From assembly GCA_040507245.1 (NCBI GenBank), contig JBEVVH010000086.1, positions 1 through 14,145 of the forward strand: a stretch of 14,145 bases of DNA, read 5' to 3'. Every line of letters begins with the position of its first letter. Position 1 is the stretch's first letter. The notes under the pieces were generated by a model. That model was given only the letters and a program-made list of their open reading frames with translations. It made no database searches and was not told the DNA's origin. This stretch comes from Thiodiazotropha sp040507245. GTDB taxonomy: Bacteria; Pseudomonadota; Gammaproteobacteria; Chromatiales; Chromatiaceae. Shown here one piece after another: positions 1-6,580 of the stretch. A program made the translations under genes and the position numbers.

Positions 1-58
1 TGTCACAACTGGCAATACATTTTGAGGGGCGGCTAGAAGACCACATGGCACTGTGACA
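1..58. repeat. Short inverted repeat with TGTCACA / TGTGACA ends
   Basis: The first bases of the window read TGTCACAACTGGCA, and positions 45-58 read ATGGCACTGTGACA. The two ends are imperfect inverted repeats: 7 identical bases, then a diverged GGCA/TGCCA block. A further TGACA lies at 64-68 (in GGTTGACACAG). The 58-base unit falls exactly where the sensor protein stops looking like protein. It could be the end of a mobile element or a small palindromic repeat. With the sequence cut at base 1, neither can be shown. Confidence 0.3.
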
Positions 59-1000
59 TCTGGTTGACACAGAGTTTTGAACACCCTCGGTTGATCGATC
101 AAAGAACTCCCGGACCTGTTTGAAACTCTCCACCCAACCGACGTAGTTGACCTCCATTTCCCGTAACACCTCGGACATGATGAAATTGGGATTCTCATGT
201 TCGAAGTGATTTTGCATCTGCCTCAATCGCTCGAAAAACCGGCTTGCGAGTTCCAGGACATTCTCATAGCGCGACTCGGATTCGGTATCATCCTGGGACG
301 AAAACAATCCAAAGCGGTTGGCCACCATCAAGCGCAACTCTCCGGTCATGCCAAACCAGAGCCGCTGCAGGTAGGCAAGATCGGAAACCACACGGATCTT
401 TTCCTCATTACTGAGATCGGTCTCGACCTCCAGAAACAGAATCTGCAGATCCCCTAGCAACCCCTGGTTATGCGGATACATCTCCTCCAGCATCAGTTTC
501 ATGGCGGGAAACCAATCCTGTACATCATGACGTACCGCAATCAGTTGCTCGATCTTATCCTGAAGGGTCTCCCGGTCCCTGGACAATGCCTTAACACTGT
601 CCGTTTGAATCCAACGCATCTGACTCATAACCTTTCTGAGCCCCTCCAGGGAATCATCCAGGGATTTATGCAGGGTTTTGAGATTGTCCTGGTCAGGCTC
701 GATGAGAATCCGCTGCGTCTGATTTTCAATCAGATTCAATTCGGACTGCACATCCGCAAGAATGCCGGCCGTCTGGATGCGGGAGGTGATATTGGTGATT
801 TGGGTACCGGCGGTCGTACGGACAAGATTCCAGCCAAGATAGGAAAAGGTGATCAGGGCCATCCCGACCAGAATGGCGAAATAGGCATAACGACCCCGGT
901 AAGAATCCAAACCAGGGATCAGGGTCTTATATCGATCCAACCATTCCAAACCAATATCCGTTAATTTTCTTGAAGTTATTTCTATTATGGCTTGTAGCAC
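1..1000 (-). CDS. Membrane-anchored sensor-like protein, N-terminal part, cut by window edge
   Basis: The minus strand is open from a TGA near 1036 to the left edge. Reading inward there is a short basic cytoplasmic stretch, one membrane segment (RYAYFAILVGMALITFSYLG, about 40-60 codons from the start), then a long helical, heptad-rich region (for example QSELNLIENQTQRILIEPDQ and LQDKIEQLIAVRHDVQDWF) ending near REFFDRSTEG. This is the architecture of the sensing half of a histidine kinase, diguanylate cyclase or chemoreceptor, but the output domain lies outside the window, so the class is unknown. The start is uncertain: GTG at 1000, or TTG at 949 (a GGA lies 7 bases upstream) or TTG at 940. 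There is no ATG before the membrane segment. The last ~25 codons (SVSTRCHSAMWSSSRPSKC) are rich in Ser and Cys, unlike the rest, and may mark a frameshift or an insertion. Confidence 0.6.
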   Translation of the reverse strand, partial: MLQAIIEITSRKLTDIGLEWLDRYKTLIPGLDSYRGRYAYFAILVGMALITFSYLGWNLVRTTAGTQITNITSRIQTAGILADVQSELNLIENQTQRILIEPDQDNLKTLHKSLDDSLEGLRKVMSQMRWIQTDSVKALSRDRETLQDKIEQLIAVRHDVQDWFPAMKLMLEEMYPHNQGLLGDLQILFLEVETDLSNEEKIRVVSDLAYLQRLWFGMTGELRLMVANRFGLFSSQDDTESESRYENVLELASRFFERLRQMQNHFEHENPNFIMSEVLREMEVNYVGWVESFKQVREFFDRSTEGVQNSVSTRCHSAMWSSSRPSKCIASCD

Positions 1001-1005
1001 GAACC

Positions 1006-1031
1006 CTGCCAGCCAAACCCAGGGCTGGCAG
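1006..1031 (-). other. Perfect 9-bp hairpin just upstream of the sensor gene
   Basis: CTGCCAGCC (1006-1014) and GGCTGGCAG (1023-1031) are perfect complements around an 8-base loop. No T run follows on either strand, so it is not a typical intrinsic terminator. On the minus strand its 3' arm ends in GGCAG, a few bases before the GTG at 1000. If that GTG is the start, the arm would cover the likely ribosome-binding bases. It could also be a spacer palindrome. Confidence 0.5.
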
Positions 1032-1052
1032 ATTCATCCGTAAATTCAGGGA

Positions 1053-1271
1053 TCAATAACGGCACTCCGGCCAATCAGACGGAATGCTCCCACGCTCATT
1101 GAGCCACCCGAGTATTGCATGGGTCATGGCAGCCCGCATCCCTAACCTATAACCTGTCCTGGCTGCTCCGTACAGAGCTGGATTGTTACGAATCAAGGCG
1201 CGACACAATACAGGATTTGAACAACCAAAGATTGACCCAGCGCATCTAATTAAAAGAAAAGGAGAAATATT
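1053..1271 (-). other. Doubtful open frame, possible gene remnant
   Basis: Between a TAG at 1272-1274 and a TGA at 1053-1055 the minus strand is open for 72 codons. The translation has a protein-like composition toward its end: RALIRNNPALYGAARTGYRL, then a stretch starting MRAAMTHAILGWLNERG and ending PECRY. The first ATG is at 1139 (28 residues), preceded by AGGTTAGGG; a TTG is possible further up. It contains four Cys in the full open frame. No family is recognised and the codon mix (AGG, TTA, GGA) differs from the operon genes. It may be a small gene, the tail of a decayed gene, or chance. Nothing else gene-like is visible in the 439-base stretch 1001-1439. Confidence 0.2.
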
Positions 1272-1355
1272 CTAATTTTTCAATCAATTTAGTGCACATA
1301 CCTGAAACCCGGGCATGAGCGTTTGCGGTCACCTGCCCTACGCTTTAAGGTGATG

Positions 1356-1378
1356 AAAAAAGCCTCTGTTGACGAGGC
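1356..1378 (-). terminator. Intrinsic terminator of the alpha/beta hydrolase gene
   Basis: On the minus strand GCCTC-GTCAACA-GAGGC is followed at once by six T (plus-strand A run 1356-1361, arms 1362-1366 and 1374-1378). It lies about 60 bases past the hydrolase stop at 1440 and points the right way to end that transcript. The stem is only 5 bp but has four G-C pairs. Confidence 0.65.
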
Positions 1379-1428
1379 CGGTCAACCGGCAATCCGTAGC
1401 GCGTACCTGTCCGTGGCCTTGCCAAGGC
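1377..1428. other. Two further hairpins between hydrolase stop and terminator
   Basis: GCCGGT/ACCGGC (1377-1382 and 1385-1390, 2-base loop) abuts the terminator stem, and GCCTTG/CAAGGC (1416-1421 and 1423-1428) sits closer to the hydrolase stop. With the terminator this makes three hairpins in about 70 bases. No known riboswitch or small-RNA consensus is recognised. It may be a structured 3' untranslated region, a small RNA released from the mRNA end, or a palindromic repeat. Confidence 0.35.
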
Positions 1429-1439
1429 GAGGATGAGAC

Positions 1440-2130
1440 CTATCTTTGCGGGTCAGATACTAGCTTTTCACACCTTCGTACCAGTTCCAACACCAACGAG
1501 GATGTCGCGTGGGGCTGTGACTGCAACAGCAGATGCGGGCCGTCCAATGGAAAGCATTCTGCGGCCGGGAAGCGCCGCTTGAAATCAAACCAACAGTCTC
1601 TACCGATTAGCCGGTCCTGCTGAGCCTGAAGATAGAAAACCGGTATATCAATCTCGAATACTGGTGCCTGGAGGCTTTTCAGGACCCGCAGGCGCTGTTG
1701 CAGCAACCCGGCTGGTAGCCGGGCAATCACCTGCAGAAAATCCCTGATCAAGGCGTCGGGGGCATGTTTTCCCAGAATCAGGGCACGAGTATGTGTCCGC
1801 CTGGGGGTCTTTCGAGCGGCAGAACCGACCCCAGCCGCAACAACCAGGGGTTGGGTGACTTAAGGAAAGAGGCAACAAATATCACCCCCTTGAGATGAAT
1901 CAGTCCCATGGCCATCAGAGGTGCATGGCAATCAGCCCGGAGTAGGACTCCGCCAGGAGAACATAATCCTCCTCGGGGAGTCGGGGGGAAATTCGCTGTG
2001 CGAGTGCGCGATGATCCTGCGGGCCATCCATGGGCAGTGAGACAACCCGGGCTTCTCCCGGATAGCACTGTAAGAATCCCTTGAACAGCCGTCCGGTACC
2101 ATCAAGCCCTGGCAACATAATCAATTTCAT
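1440..2130 (-). pseudogene. Alpha/beta hydrolase gene split by two single-base frameshifts
   Basis: Three minus-strand pieces in different frames join into one alpha/beta hydrolase of about 230 residues. Piece 1 (from ATG 2130, preceded by GGTGA) begins MKLIMLPGLDGTGRLF and ends LLAESYSGLIAMHL, then TGA at 1915-1917; Ser62 in AESYSG is the expected nucleophile. Piece 2 (about 1917-1803) continues LMAMGLIHLKGVIFVASFLK and SPNPWLLRLGSVLPL. Piece 3 (about 1803-1440) continues TRALILGKHAPDALIRDFLQ, with the acid residue in QAQQDRLIG and the histidine in LDGPHLLLQ. Both breaks are explained by one missing base each, the second in a run of five G at 1803-1807. The ends match the small carboxylesterase/BioH-like hydrolases; the substrate is unknown. 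Because all catalytic residues survive, decay must be recent, or the frameshifts are sequencing errors. A terminator follows at 1356-1378. Confidence 0.75.
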
Positions 2131-2226
2131 CAAAACGTCACCATATCGCAATAAAAGATTCACCTGCCTGAAACCCAGGTTTGTCATGCTTAATCTGAGG
2201 TTCTCCCTTTACCCTGGTAGCAGACA

Positions 2227-2430
2227 ATGCGTGCAAGTTTTATTGATTATCTGGTTGGCTGGCGGTTTCTGTTGAACAGAAATTACCGGGTTCACGTACT
2301 CGACCGCTGGGAGGCGCAACCCTGGTTCATCACCGGCGCCGAGATCATATCAGGCATCGGTAGTGTCCTGTTTTCTGCCCTGCTGGTGGCCATTCTGGTG
2401 TTCGTAGTACTGGATTCCTGGTTTCTCTGA
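2227..2430 (+). CDS. Small single-pass membrane protein, function unknown
   Basis: The 67-residue frame starts at ATG 2227 after GGTAGCAG, a weak ribosome-binding site. Residues 1-40 are polar and aromatic with several Arg (DYLVGWRFLLNRNYRV, DRWEAQPWF). Residues about 42-64 form one hydrophobic helix (GIGSVLFSALLVAILVFVV), and the protein ends DSWFL. The clear split into a basic cytoplasmic head and a membrane anchor argues for a real gene. It is divergent from the split hydrolase (97 bases between starts) and convergent with pnp. No family is recognised. It is the only plus-strand gene apart from the partial frame at the right edge. Confidence 0.5.
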   Translation: MRASFIDYLVGWRFLLNRNYRVHVLDRWEAQPWFITGAEIISGIGSVLFSALLVAILVFVVLDSWFL

Positions 2431-2486
2431 GGCTGATTTACAGTCCATTCTGACATCTTGCGGCAATCAAGAGCCTGCCCTTGTTT

Positions 2487-2558
2487 GGATTACGCACGGC
2501 GCAATCCGGGAACGGTCGTCGCTTCGAACCTCCCGGGTTACGCTTTGCTCCACCCGGG
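2487..2558. repeat. Palindromic intergenic repeat, two units
   Basis: Two hairpin-forming units lie between the small membrane gene and the pnp terminator: GGATT...AATCC (2487-2491 and 2503-2507) and CCCGGGT...ACCCGGG (2532-2538 and 2552-2558, 13-base loop containing TACGCTTTGCTCC). The wording GGGTTACGCTTTGCTCCACC followed by CGGGCTAC is that of a repeat widely scattered between genes in proteobacteria. Copy number in this genome cannot be judged from one window. Confidence 0.6.
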
Positions 2559-2612
2559 CTACCCGTGATTTGACTGATCTCGTGATTGGCTCTGAATAGC
2601 GCATCCCGAGGC

Positions 2613-2642
2613 AAAAAAAAGGGCCAGTAAACTGGCCCTTTT
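2613..2642 (-). terminator. Intrinsic terminator of the nusA-pnp operon
   Basis: On the minus strand GGGCCAG-TTTA-CTGGCCC is followed by eight T (plus strand: A run 2613-2620, arms 2621-2627 and 2632-2638). It lies about 25 bases after the pnp stop. On the plus strand four T follow the same stem, so it may also stop weak transcription from the small membrane gene. Confidence 0.92.
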
Positions 2643-2664
2643 CTCAGTCACCGGATCGAAACAA

Positions 2665-4761
2665 TCAGGCTTCGTCCACCGCTTTCATGCTCAGACGAAT
2701 TCTGCCCTGCTTGTCGACTTCCAGCACCTTGACCCGAACCACATCCCCTTCCGCCAGCTTGTCGCTGACCTTCTCGACCCGCTCATTGGAGATCTGAGAG
2801 ATGTGCACCAGGCCGTCCTTGCCCGGCAGGATGGTGACAAATGCACCGAAGTCCATCAGTTTCGCGACCTTGCCTTCATAGATGGTGCCGACTTCCACGT
2901 CCGCGGTAATCAGTTCCACACGCTTCTTGGCCTCTTCACCGGCCGCCTTGTCCACGGAGAAGATCTTGACCACGCCGTCGTCGGTGATATCCACCGTCGC
3001 ACCGGTCTCTTCGGTGATGCCACGGATGGTGACGCCGCCCTTGCCGATGACATCGCGAATCTTGTCCGGATGGATCTTGAACTCGATGATACGGGGGGCG
3101 TGCTCGGACATCTGGCTGCGATGGGTATCGATGACCTTGTTCATTTCACCCAGGATATGGATGCGGCCCTCTTTGGCCTGATCCAGAGCGATCTCCATGA
3201 TCTCCTTGGTGATGCCGTTGATCTTGATGTCCATCTGCAGGGCATTGATACCTTCCTGGGTACCGGCTACTTTGAAATCCATGTCGCCGAGGTGATCTTC
3301 GTCGCCCATGATGTCGGTCAGAACCGCAAACTTGTCGCCTTCCTTGATCAGACCCATGGCCACACCGGCCACCGGCGCCTTGATCGGCACACCCGCATCC
3401 ATCAGAGAGAGACTGGTGCCACACACGGAAGCCATCGAGGAGGAGCCGTTGGATTCGGTGATCTCGGAGACCACACGGATCGCATAGGGAAAGTCACCAA
3501 TGGTCGGCATGCAGGCCAGCACACCGCGCTTGGCCAAACGTCCATGGCCGATCTCACGCCGCTTGGGACTGCCGACACGACCGATCTCGCCCACGCAGAA
3601 CGGGGGGAAGTTGTAGTGCAGCATGAAGTGCTCGCGACGCGAGCCTTCCAGGGCATCGATGATCTGCGAGTCCCGTTCGGTACCCAGGGTCGTCACAACC
3701 AGGGCCTGGGTCTCACCACGGGTGAACAGGGCCGATCCGTGAGTCCGCGGCAGTACGCCGGTACGCACATTGATGGGCCGCACGGTGCGCGTGTCGCGAC
3801 CGTCGATACGCGGCTCGCCATCCAGGATGCGGCTGCGCACGACGCGCTTTTTCAGCTTTTCCAGTGCGCCTTTGATCTGATCCGCACTCCAGCGTAGCTC
3901 ACCGTCCTGCTCCACGGCGCCGAGCTTTTCGACGGTGGCATCGACCACCTGGTCGATGACTGCGTAGCGATCGAGCTTATCGGCGATCCGATAGGCGTCG
4001 CCGATACCCTGAGCGGCTTCGGCCTCGACGGCCGAGGTCAGGTCTTCGTCAACCACCGGAGGAGTGAATTCTTCCTGGGCCTTGTTGACTTCGGCGGCCA
4101 GTTCCTTGATGGCCTGAATCGTGACCTGGAACTGCTCGTGACCGAACAGCACCGCACCCAGCATGATCTCTTCGGAAAGCTGGTTGGCTTCGGATTCCAC
4201 CATCAGCACGGCTTCTTCCGTACCGGCCACCACCAGATCCAGATCGGAGTGTTCGCTCAATCCCGTCTTGGGGGAGTTGAGCATGTACGTGCCGTCTTTG
4301 TAGCTGACCCGAGCCGCACCCACCGGACCCTGGAACGGCAATCCGGAGATGGCCAGCGCCGCGGAGGTACCGATCAGGGAGGGAATTTCGGGATCAACCG
4401 CCGGGTTCAGGGACATCACGGTGATGATGACCTGGACCTCGCTGGTAAAGCCCTTGGGGAACAGCGGACGAATCGGACGATCGATCAGGCGAGCGGTGAG
4501 GATCTCTTTCTCACTGGGACGCCCTTCGCGACGAAAAAAACCGCCGGGAATCATACCGGCGGCATAGGTCTTTTCCTGATAATCCACGGTGAGCGGGAAG
4601 AAATCCCGCGGCGTGCTGTTGGTGTCAGCCACAACGGTCACCTGGACCACGGTGTCGTCCATGTTCACCATGACGGCACCGTCAGCCTGCCTTGCGATTT
4701 CACCTGTCTCGATGGAGACTTTGTTGTCTCCCCATTGGAATTCTTTCTTTATTAAAGTCAC
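2665..4761 (-). CDS. pnp: Polynucleotide phosphorylase (PNPase)
   Basis: PNPase degrades RNA 3' to 5' with phosphate, yielding nucleoside diphosphates. It acts in the cytosol as a trimer and, in E. coli, in the RNase E degradosome. The 698 residues have the full layout: a first RNase PH domain with FFRREGRPSEKE (75-86), a helical linker, a second RNase PH domain with GSALFTRGETQALV and GSPKRREIGHGRLAKR, and the catalytic DIMGDEDHLGDMD (483-495; the two Asp at about 487 and 493 match the metal-binding pair). A KH domain (IGKGG near 570) and an S1 domain (about 624-690, DFGAFV, DGLVHISQIS) follow. The start is GTG 4761 with AAGGA eight bases upstream. It follows rpsO by 39 bases, too short for the large RNase III hairpin that controls E. 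coli pnp, so leader control may differ. Confidence 0.98.
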   Translation of the reverse strand: MTLIKKEFQWGDNKVSIETGEIARQADGAVMVNMDDTVVQVTVVADTNSTPRDFFPLTVDYQEKTYAAGMIPGGFFRREGRPSEKEILTARLIDRPIRPLFPKGFTSEVQVIITVMSLNPAVDPEIPSLIGTSAALAISGLPFQGPVGAARVSYKDGTYMLNSPKTGLSEHSDLDLVVAGTEEAVLMVESEANQLSEEIMLGAVLFGHEQFQVTIQAIKELAAEVNKAQEEFTPPVVDEDLTSAVEAEAAQGIGDAYRIADKLDRYAVIDQVVDATVEKLGAVEQDGELRWSADQIKGALEKLKKRVVRSRILDGEPRIDGRDTRTVRPINVRTGVLPRTHGSALFTRGETQALVVTTLGTERDSQIIDALEGSRREHFMLHYNFPPFCVGEIGRVGSPKRREIGHGRLAKRGVLACMPTIGDFPYAIRVVSEITESNGSSSMASVCGTSLSLMDAGVPIKAPVAGVAMGLIKEGDKFAVLTDIMGDEDHLGDMDFKVAGTQEGINALQMDIKINGITKEIMEIALDQAKEGRIHILGEMNKVIDTHRSQMSEHAPRIIEFKIHPDKIRDVIGKGGVTIRGITEETGATVDITDDGVVKIFSVDKAAGEEAKKRVELITADVEVGTIYEGKVAKLMDFGAFVTILPGKDGLVHISQISNERVEKVSDKLAEGDVVRVKVLEVDKQGRIRLSMKAVDEA

Positions 4762-4800
4762 GGTTGAATCCTTGGCTTATTTCGTTTTTGGCAGGATGAT

Positions 4801-5070
4801 TTAGCGGCGCAGACCGAGTCGGGCGATCAGGTCCTTGTAACGCTGAAGGTCTTTGTCCTTCAGATAATCCAGCAGTTTGCGGCGGGAGTTGACCAGGCGC
4901 ACCAGGCCCTGACGGGAGTGATGATCCTGTTTATGCTGTTTGAAGTGCTCGGTAAGTTGGGTAATGCGGCCGGTCATCAGGGCAATCTGTACTTCCGGTG
5001 AACCGGTGTCGCCCGGGGCGCGCTGATACTCTTCAACAATCGTTTTCTTCTCTGTCGCACTCATTGACAT
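4801..5070 (-). CDS. rpsO: 30S ribosomal protein S15
   Basis: S15 binds the central domain of 16S rRNA early in 30S assembly. The protein is 89 residues, exactly the family length, from MSMSATEKKTIVEEY through GDTGSPEVQIALMTGRI, KQDHHSRQGLVRLVNSRRK and LIARLGLRR. The frame is open further upstream, but ATG 5070 is chosen because it gives the standard length and has AGGAGA seven bases before it. The gene lies between truB and pnp, as in E. coli, with a 180-base gap on the truB side that could hold its own promoter and the S15 autoregulatory leader. No pseudoknot could be confirmed by eye. Confidence 0.98.
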   Translation of the reverse strand: MSMSATEKKTIVEEYQRAPGDTGSPEVQIALMTGRITQLTEHFKQHKQDHHSRQGLVRLVNSRRKLLDYLKDKDLQRYKDLIARLGLRR

Positions 5071-5196
5071 GACGTGTCTCCTGTAGGTTACGTCGATAAA
5101 AATGGCCACTTGAAAGGTCGACCCGACAATGAGTTCAGGCCGTCCGGACCGGTTAAATCTGGTTGTTTTGTTCAGGCTCTGCCTGGAAGACCGCGT

Positions 5197-5225
5197 AGTA
5201 TGCGCGTTCTGGGCGGATACGGCAA
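5197..5225 (-). promoter_or_regulatory. Candidate sigma-70 promoter for rpsO-pnp
   Basis: On the minus strand TTGCCG and CATACT are 17 bases apart, each matching four of six consensus bases. They lie in the 180-base truB-rpsO gap, about 130 bases before the rpsO start, which fits the separate rpsO promoter known in enterobacteria. The match is weak and such pairs occur by chance. Confidence 0.3.
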
Positions 5226-5250
5226 CCGCCCCGGGTCTCATCTATACTCC

Positions 5251-6171
5251 TCAACCCGCCTGCATCAGGCGCTTGGGCGCCACCCGTCCGTCATCCAGGA
5301 TCTGGCCGACTCCGAGAAACTCGGTTTTATTGGCATACAGCCTGACCCAACCACTGGTCGGCGCATTCGGCACCTGGATGGGCTGCCCCTGCTTCATGTA
5401 GAACGCGGCATCCGCGGTGAGCGCCACTTCCGGCCAGTTGGCCAGGGCGCTCTCCAGAGGCAGCAGCCACTGGTCCATCTCCTCGAAGCGCTTCTCTCCG
5501 AAGGCGGCCTGCACCTGCTCCAGGCTCAGCATCTCCGCGTCGCTGTAGGGGCCGACTCCGGTGCGCCGCAGAGCACTGACATAGGCGCCGCATCCCAGCC
5601 GCTTGCCGATATCCTCGGCCAGGGTGCGCACATAGGTTCCCTTGGAACAGTGTACATCCATTTCGAATTCCGGCAGTTCAAAACCCAGCAGGTCGAGGGC
5701 ATAGATCTGGATGGTTCGCGGTTCACGTTCCACCTCGATGCCCTGCCGGGCCAGCTTGTAGAGGCGTTCGCCCTGGTGTTTGACGGCGGAATACATGGGT
5801 GGCAACTGCTGCTGTTCACCCATGAACTCGGCCAGAACCGCTCTGAGGCTCTCCACGGTCACCCCGCTGGGATCGGCCCGCTCGATCACCTCGCCCTCGG
5901 CATCGGCTGTGGTGGTGGTCTCCCCCAGTTTGACCCGCACGCGGTAGCGCTTGTCCGCGTCGAGAAGGAAAGCAGACAATTTGGTGGCCTCCCCCAGGCA
6001 GATCGGCAGCAGTCCGGTGGCGAGGGGATCCAGGCTTCCGGTGTGCCCCGCCTTGGCGGCCTTGTAGAGAAATTTAATCTCCTGCAGCGCCTTGTTCGAG
6101 GTCATGCCTTCCGGTTTATCAAGCAGCAATACCCCATTGATATTGCGCCCTCTGTTACGACGACGTCCCAT
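5251..6171 (-). CDS. truB: tRNA pseudouridine(55) synthase
   Basis: TruB converts U55 in the T loop of tRNAs to pseudouridine and also helps tRNA fold. The 306-residue protein begins MGRRRNRGRNINGVLLLDKP, typical for proteobacterial TruB. The catalytic Asp48 is in GHTGSLDPLATGLLP, followed by GEATKLSAFLLDADKRY and the YRVRVKLGETTTTADAEGE stretch. The thumb and active-site motif VEREPRTIQIY and the SKGTYVRTLAEDIG block are present. A short PUA-like C-terminal domain ends in FLGVGQILDDGRVAPKRLMQ. The ATG at 6171 has only a weak ribosome-binding site. The gap to rbfA is 43 bases, so it is probably read from the operon transcript. Confidence 0.98.
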   Translation of the reverse strand: MGRRRNRGRNINGVLLLDKPEGMTSNKALQEIKFLYKAAKAGHTGSLDPLATGLLPICLGEATKLSAFLLDADKRYRVRVKLGETTTTADAEGEVIERADPSGVTVESLRAVLAEFMGEQQQLPPMYSAVKHQGERLYKLARQGIEVEREPRTIQIYALDLLGFELPEFEMDVHCSKGTYVRTLAEDIGKRLGCGAYVSALRRTGVGPYSDAEMLSLEQVQAAFGEKRFEEMDQWLLPLESALANWPEVALTADAAFYMKQGQPIQVPNAPTSGWVRLYANKTEFLGVGQILDDGRVAPKRLMQAG

Positions 6172-6214
6172 AGTTGTGCTCTAAATCGAATTGGAGGAGT
6201 TTTGTTCGGTTTGA

Positions 6215-6574
6215 TCAGGATGGTTTTTCAGTCACGGCGCGCTCGATCAGGTGGGTCAGATGCTCCCCATGTTCGACCGAGTCATCGTAGACAAAATGCA
6301 GTTTGGGAACACTGCGCAGCTTCATGCTCTTGCCCAACAACCAGCGCAGATGACCCGCAACCTGGTTGAGGTGGGATGCGCTGGCTTCCCGGCTTAACTG
6401 GGCGCCCAGGGTGGTGAAAAAGACCTTGGCCTGGGAAAGATCGCGCACCACGCGTACCGCCTGAACGGTGACCATGCCCAACCCGGGATCCTTGACCTCA
6501 TCCCGGATGATCATCGCCAGTTCACGCTGCATCTCGGCCCCGACCCGGTCGGTACGCTGGTAATCCTTCGACAT
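6215..6574 (-). CDS. rbfA: Ribosome-binding factor A
   Basis: RbfA is a single KH-type domain protein that binds immature 30S subunits and helps process the 5' end of 16S rRNA, notably in the cold. The 119 residues start MSKDYQRTDRVGAEMQRELA and contain the conserved EVKDPGLGMVTVQAVRVVRD and KVFFTTLG, then LRWLLGKSMKLRSVPKLHF and DDSVEHGEHL. Length is normal for the family. It begins only 6 bases after the infB stop, so translation is likely coupled to infB. Confidence 0.97.
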   Translation of the reverse strand: MSKDYQRTDRVGAEMQRELAMIIRDEVKDPGLGMVTVQAVRVVRDLSQAKVFFTTLGAQLSREASASHLNQVAGHLRWLLGKSMKLRSVPKLHFVYDDSVEHGEHLTHLIERAVTEKPS

Positions 6575-6580
6575 TCGGGC

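Noticed and set aside
197..964. Two plus-strand open frames of 86 and 164 codons
   Set aside because: They are antisense to a continuous minus-strand frame with a membrane segment and coherent helical sequence; their own translations are low-quality and start without ribosome-binding sites.
1353..1436. Plus-strand 27-residue frame beginning MKKASVDEAGQPAIRSAYL after AAGGTG
   Set aside because: The A run and stem are better explained as a minus-strand terminator, spacing of the AAGG to ATG is too short, and no gene follows for it to be a leader peptide of.
1300..1460. Possible c-di-GMP (GEMM) or other riboswitch suggested by CGCAAAG and clustered stems
   Set aside because: The order and spacing of conserved blocks do not fit on either strand, and the CGCAAAG lies in the coding end of the hydrolase.
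2803..3897. 364-codon plus-strand frame antisense to pnp, and similar long frames antisense to infB, nusA, truB, the kinase and the regulator
   Set aside because: They arise from the codon bias of the real genes on the opposite strand; they are His/Gly/Asp-rich with no fold-like pattern.
5071..5241. N-terminal extension of rpsO to 146 codons
   Set aside because: S15 is 89 residues in nearly all bacteria and ATG 5070 has a strong AGGAGA site; the extension has no S15 similarity.
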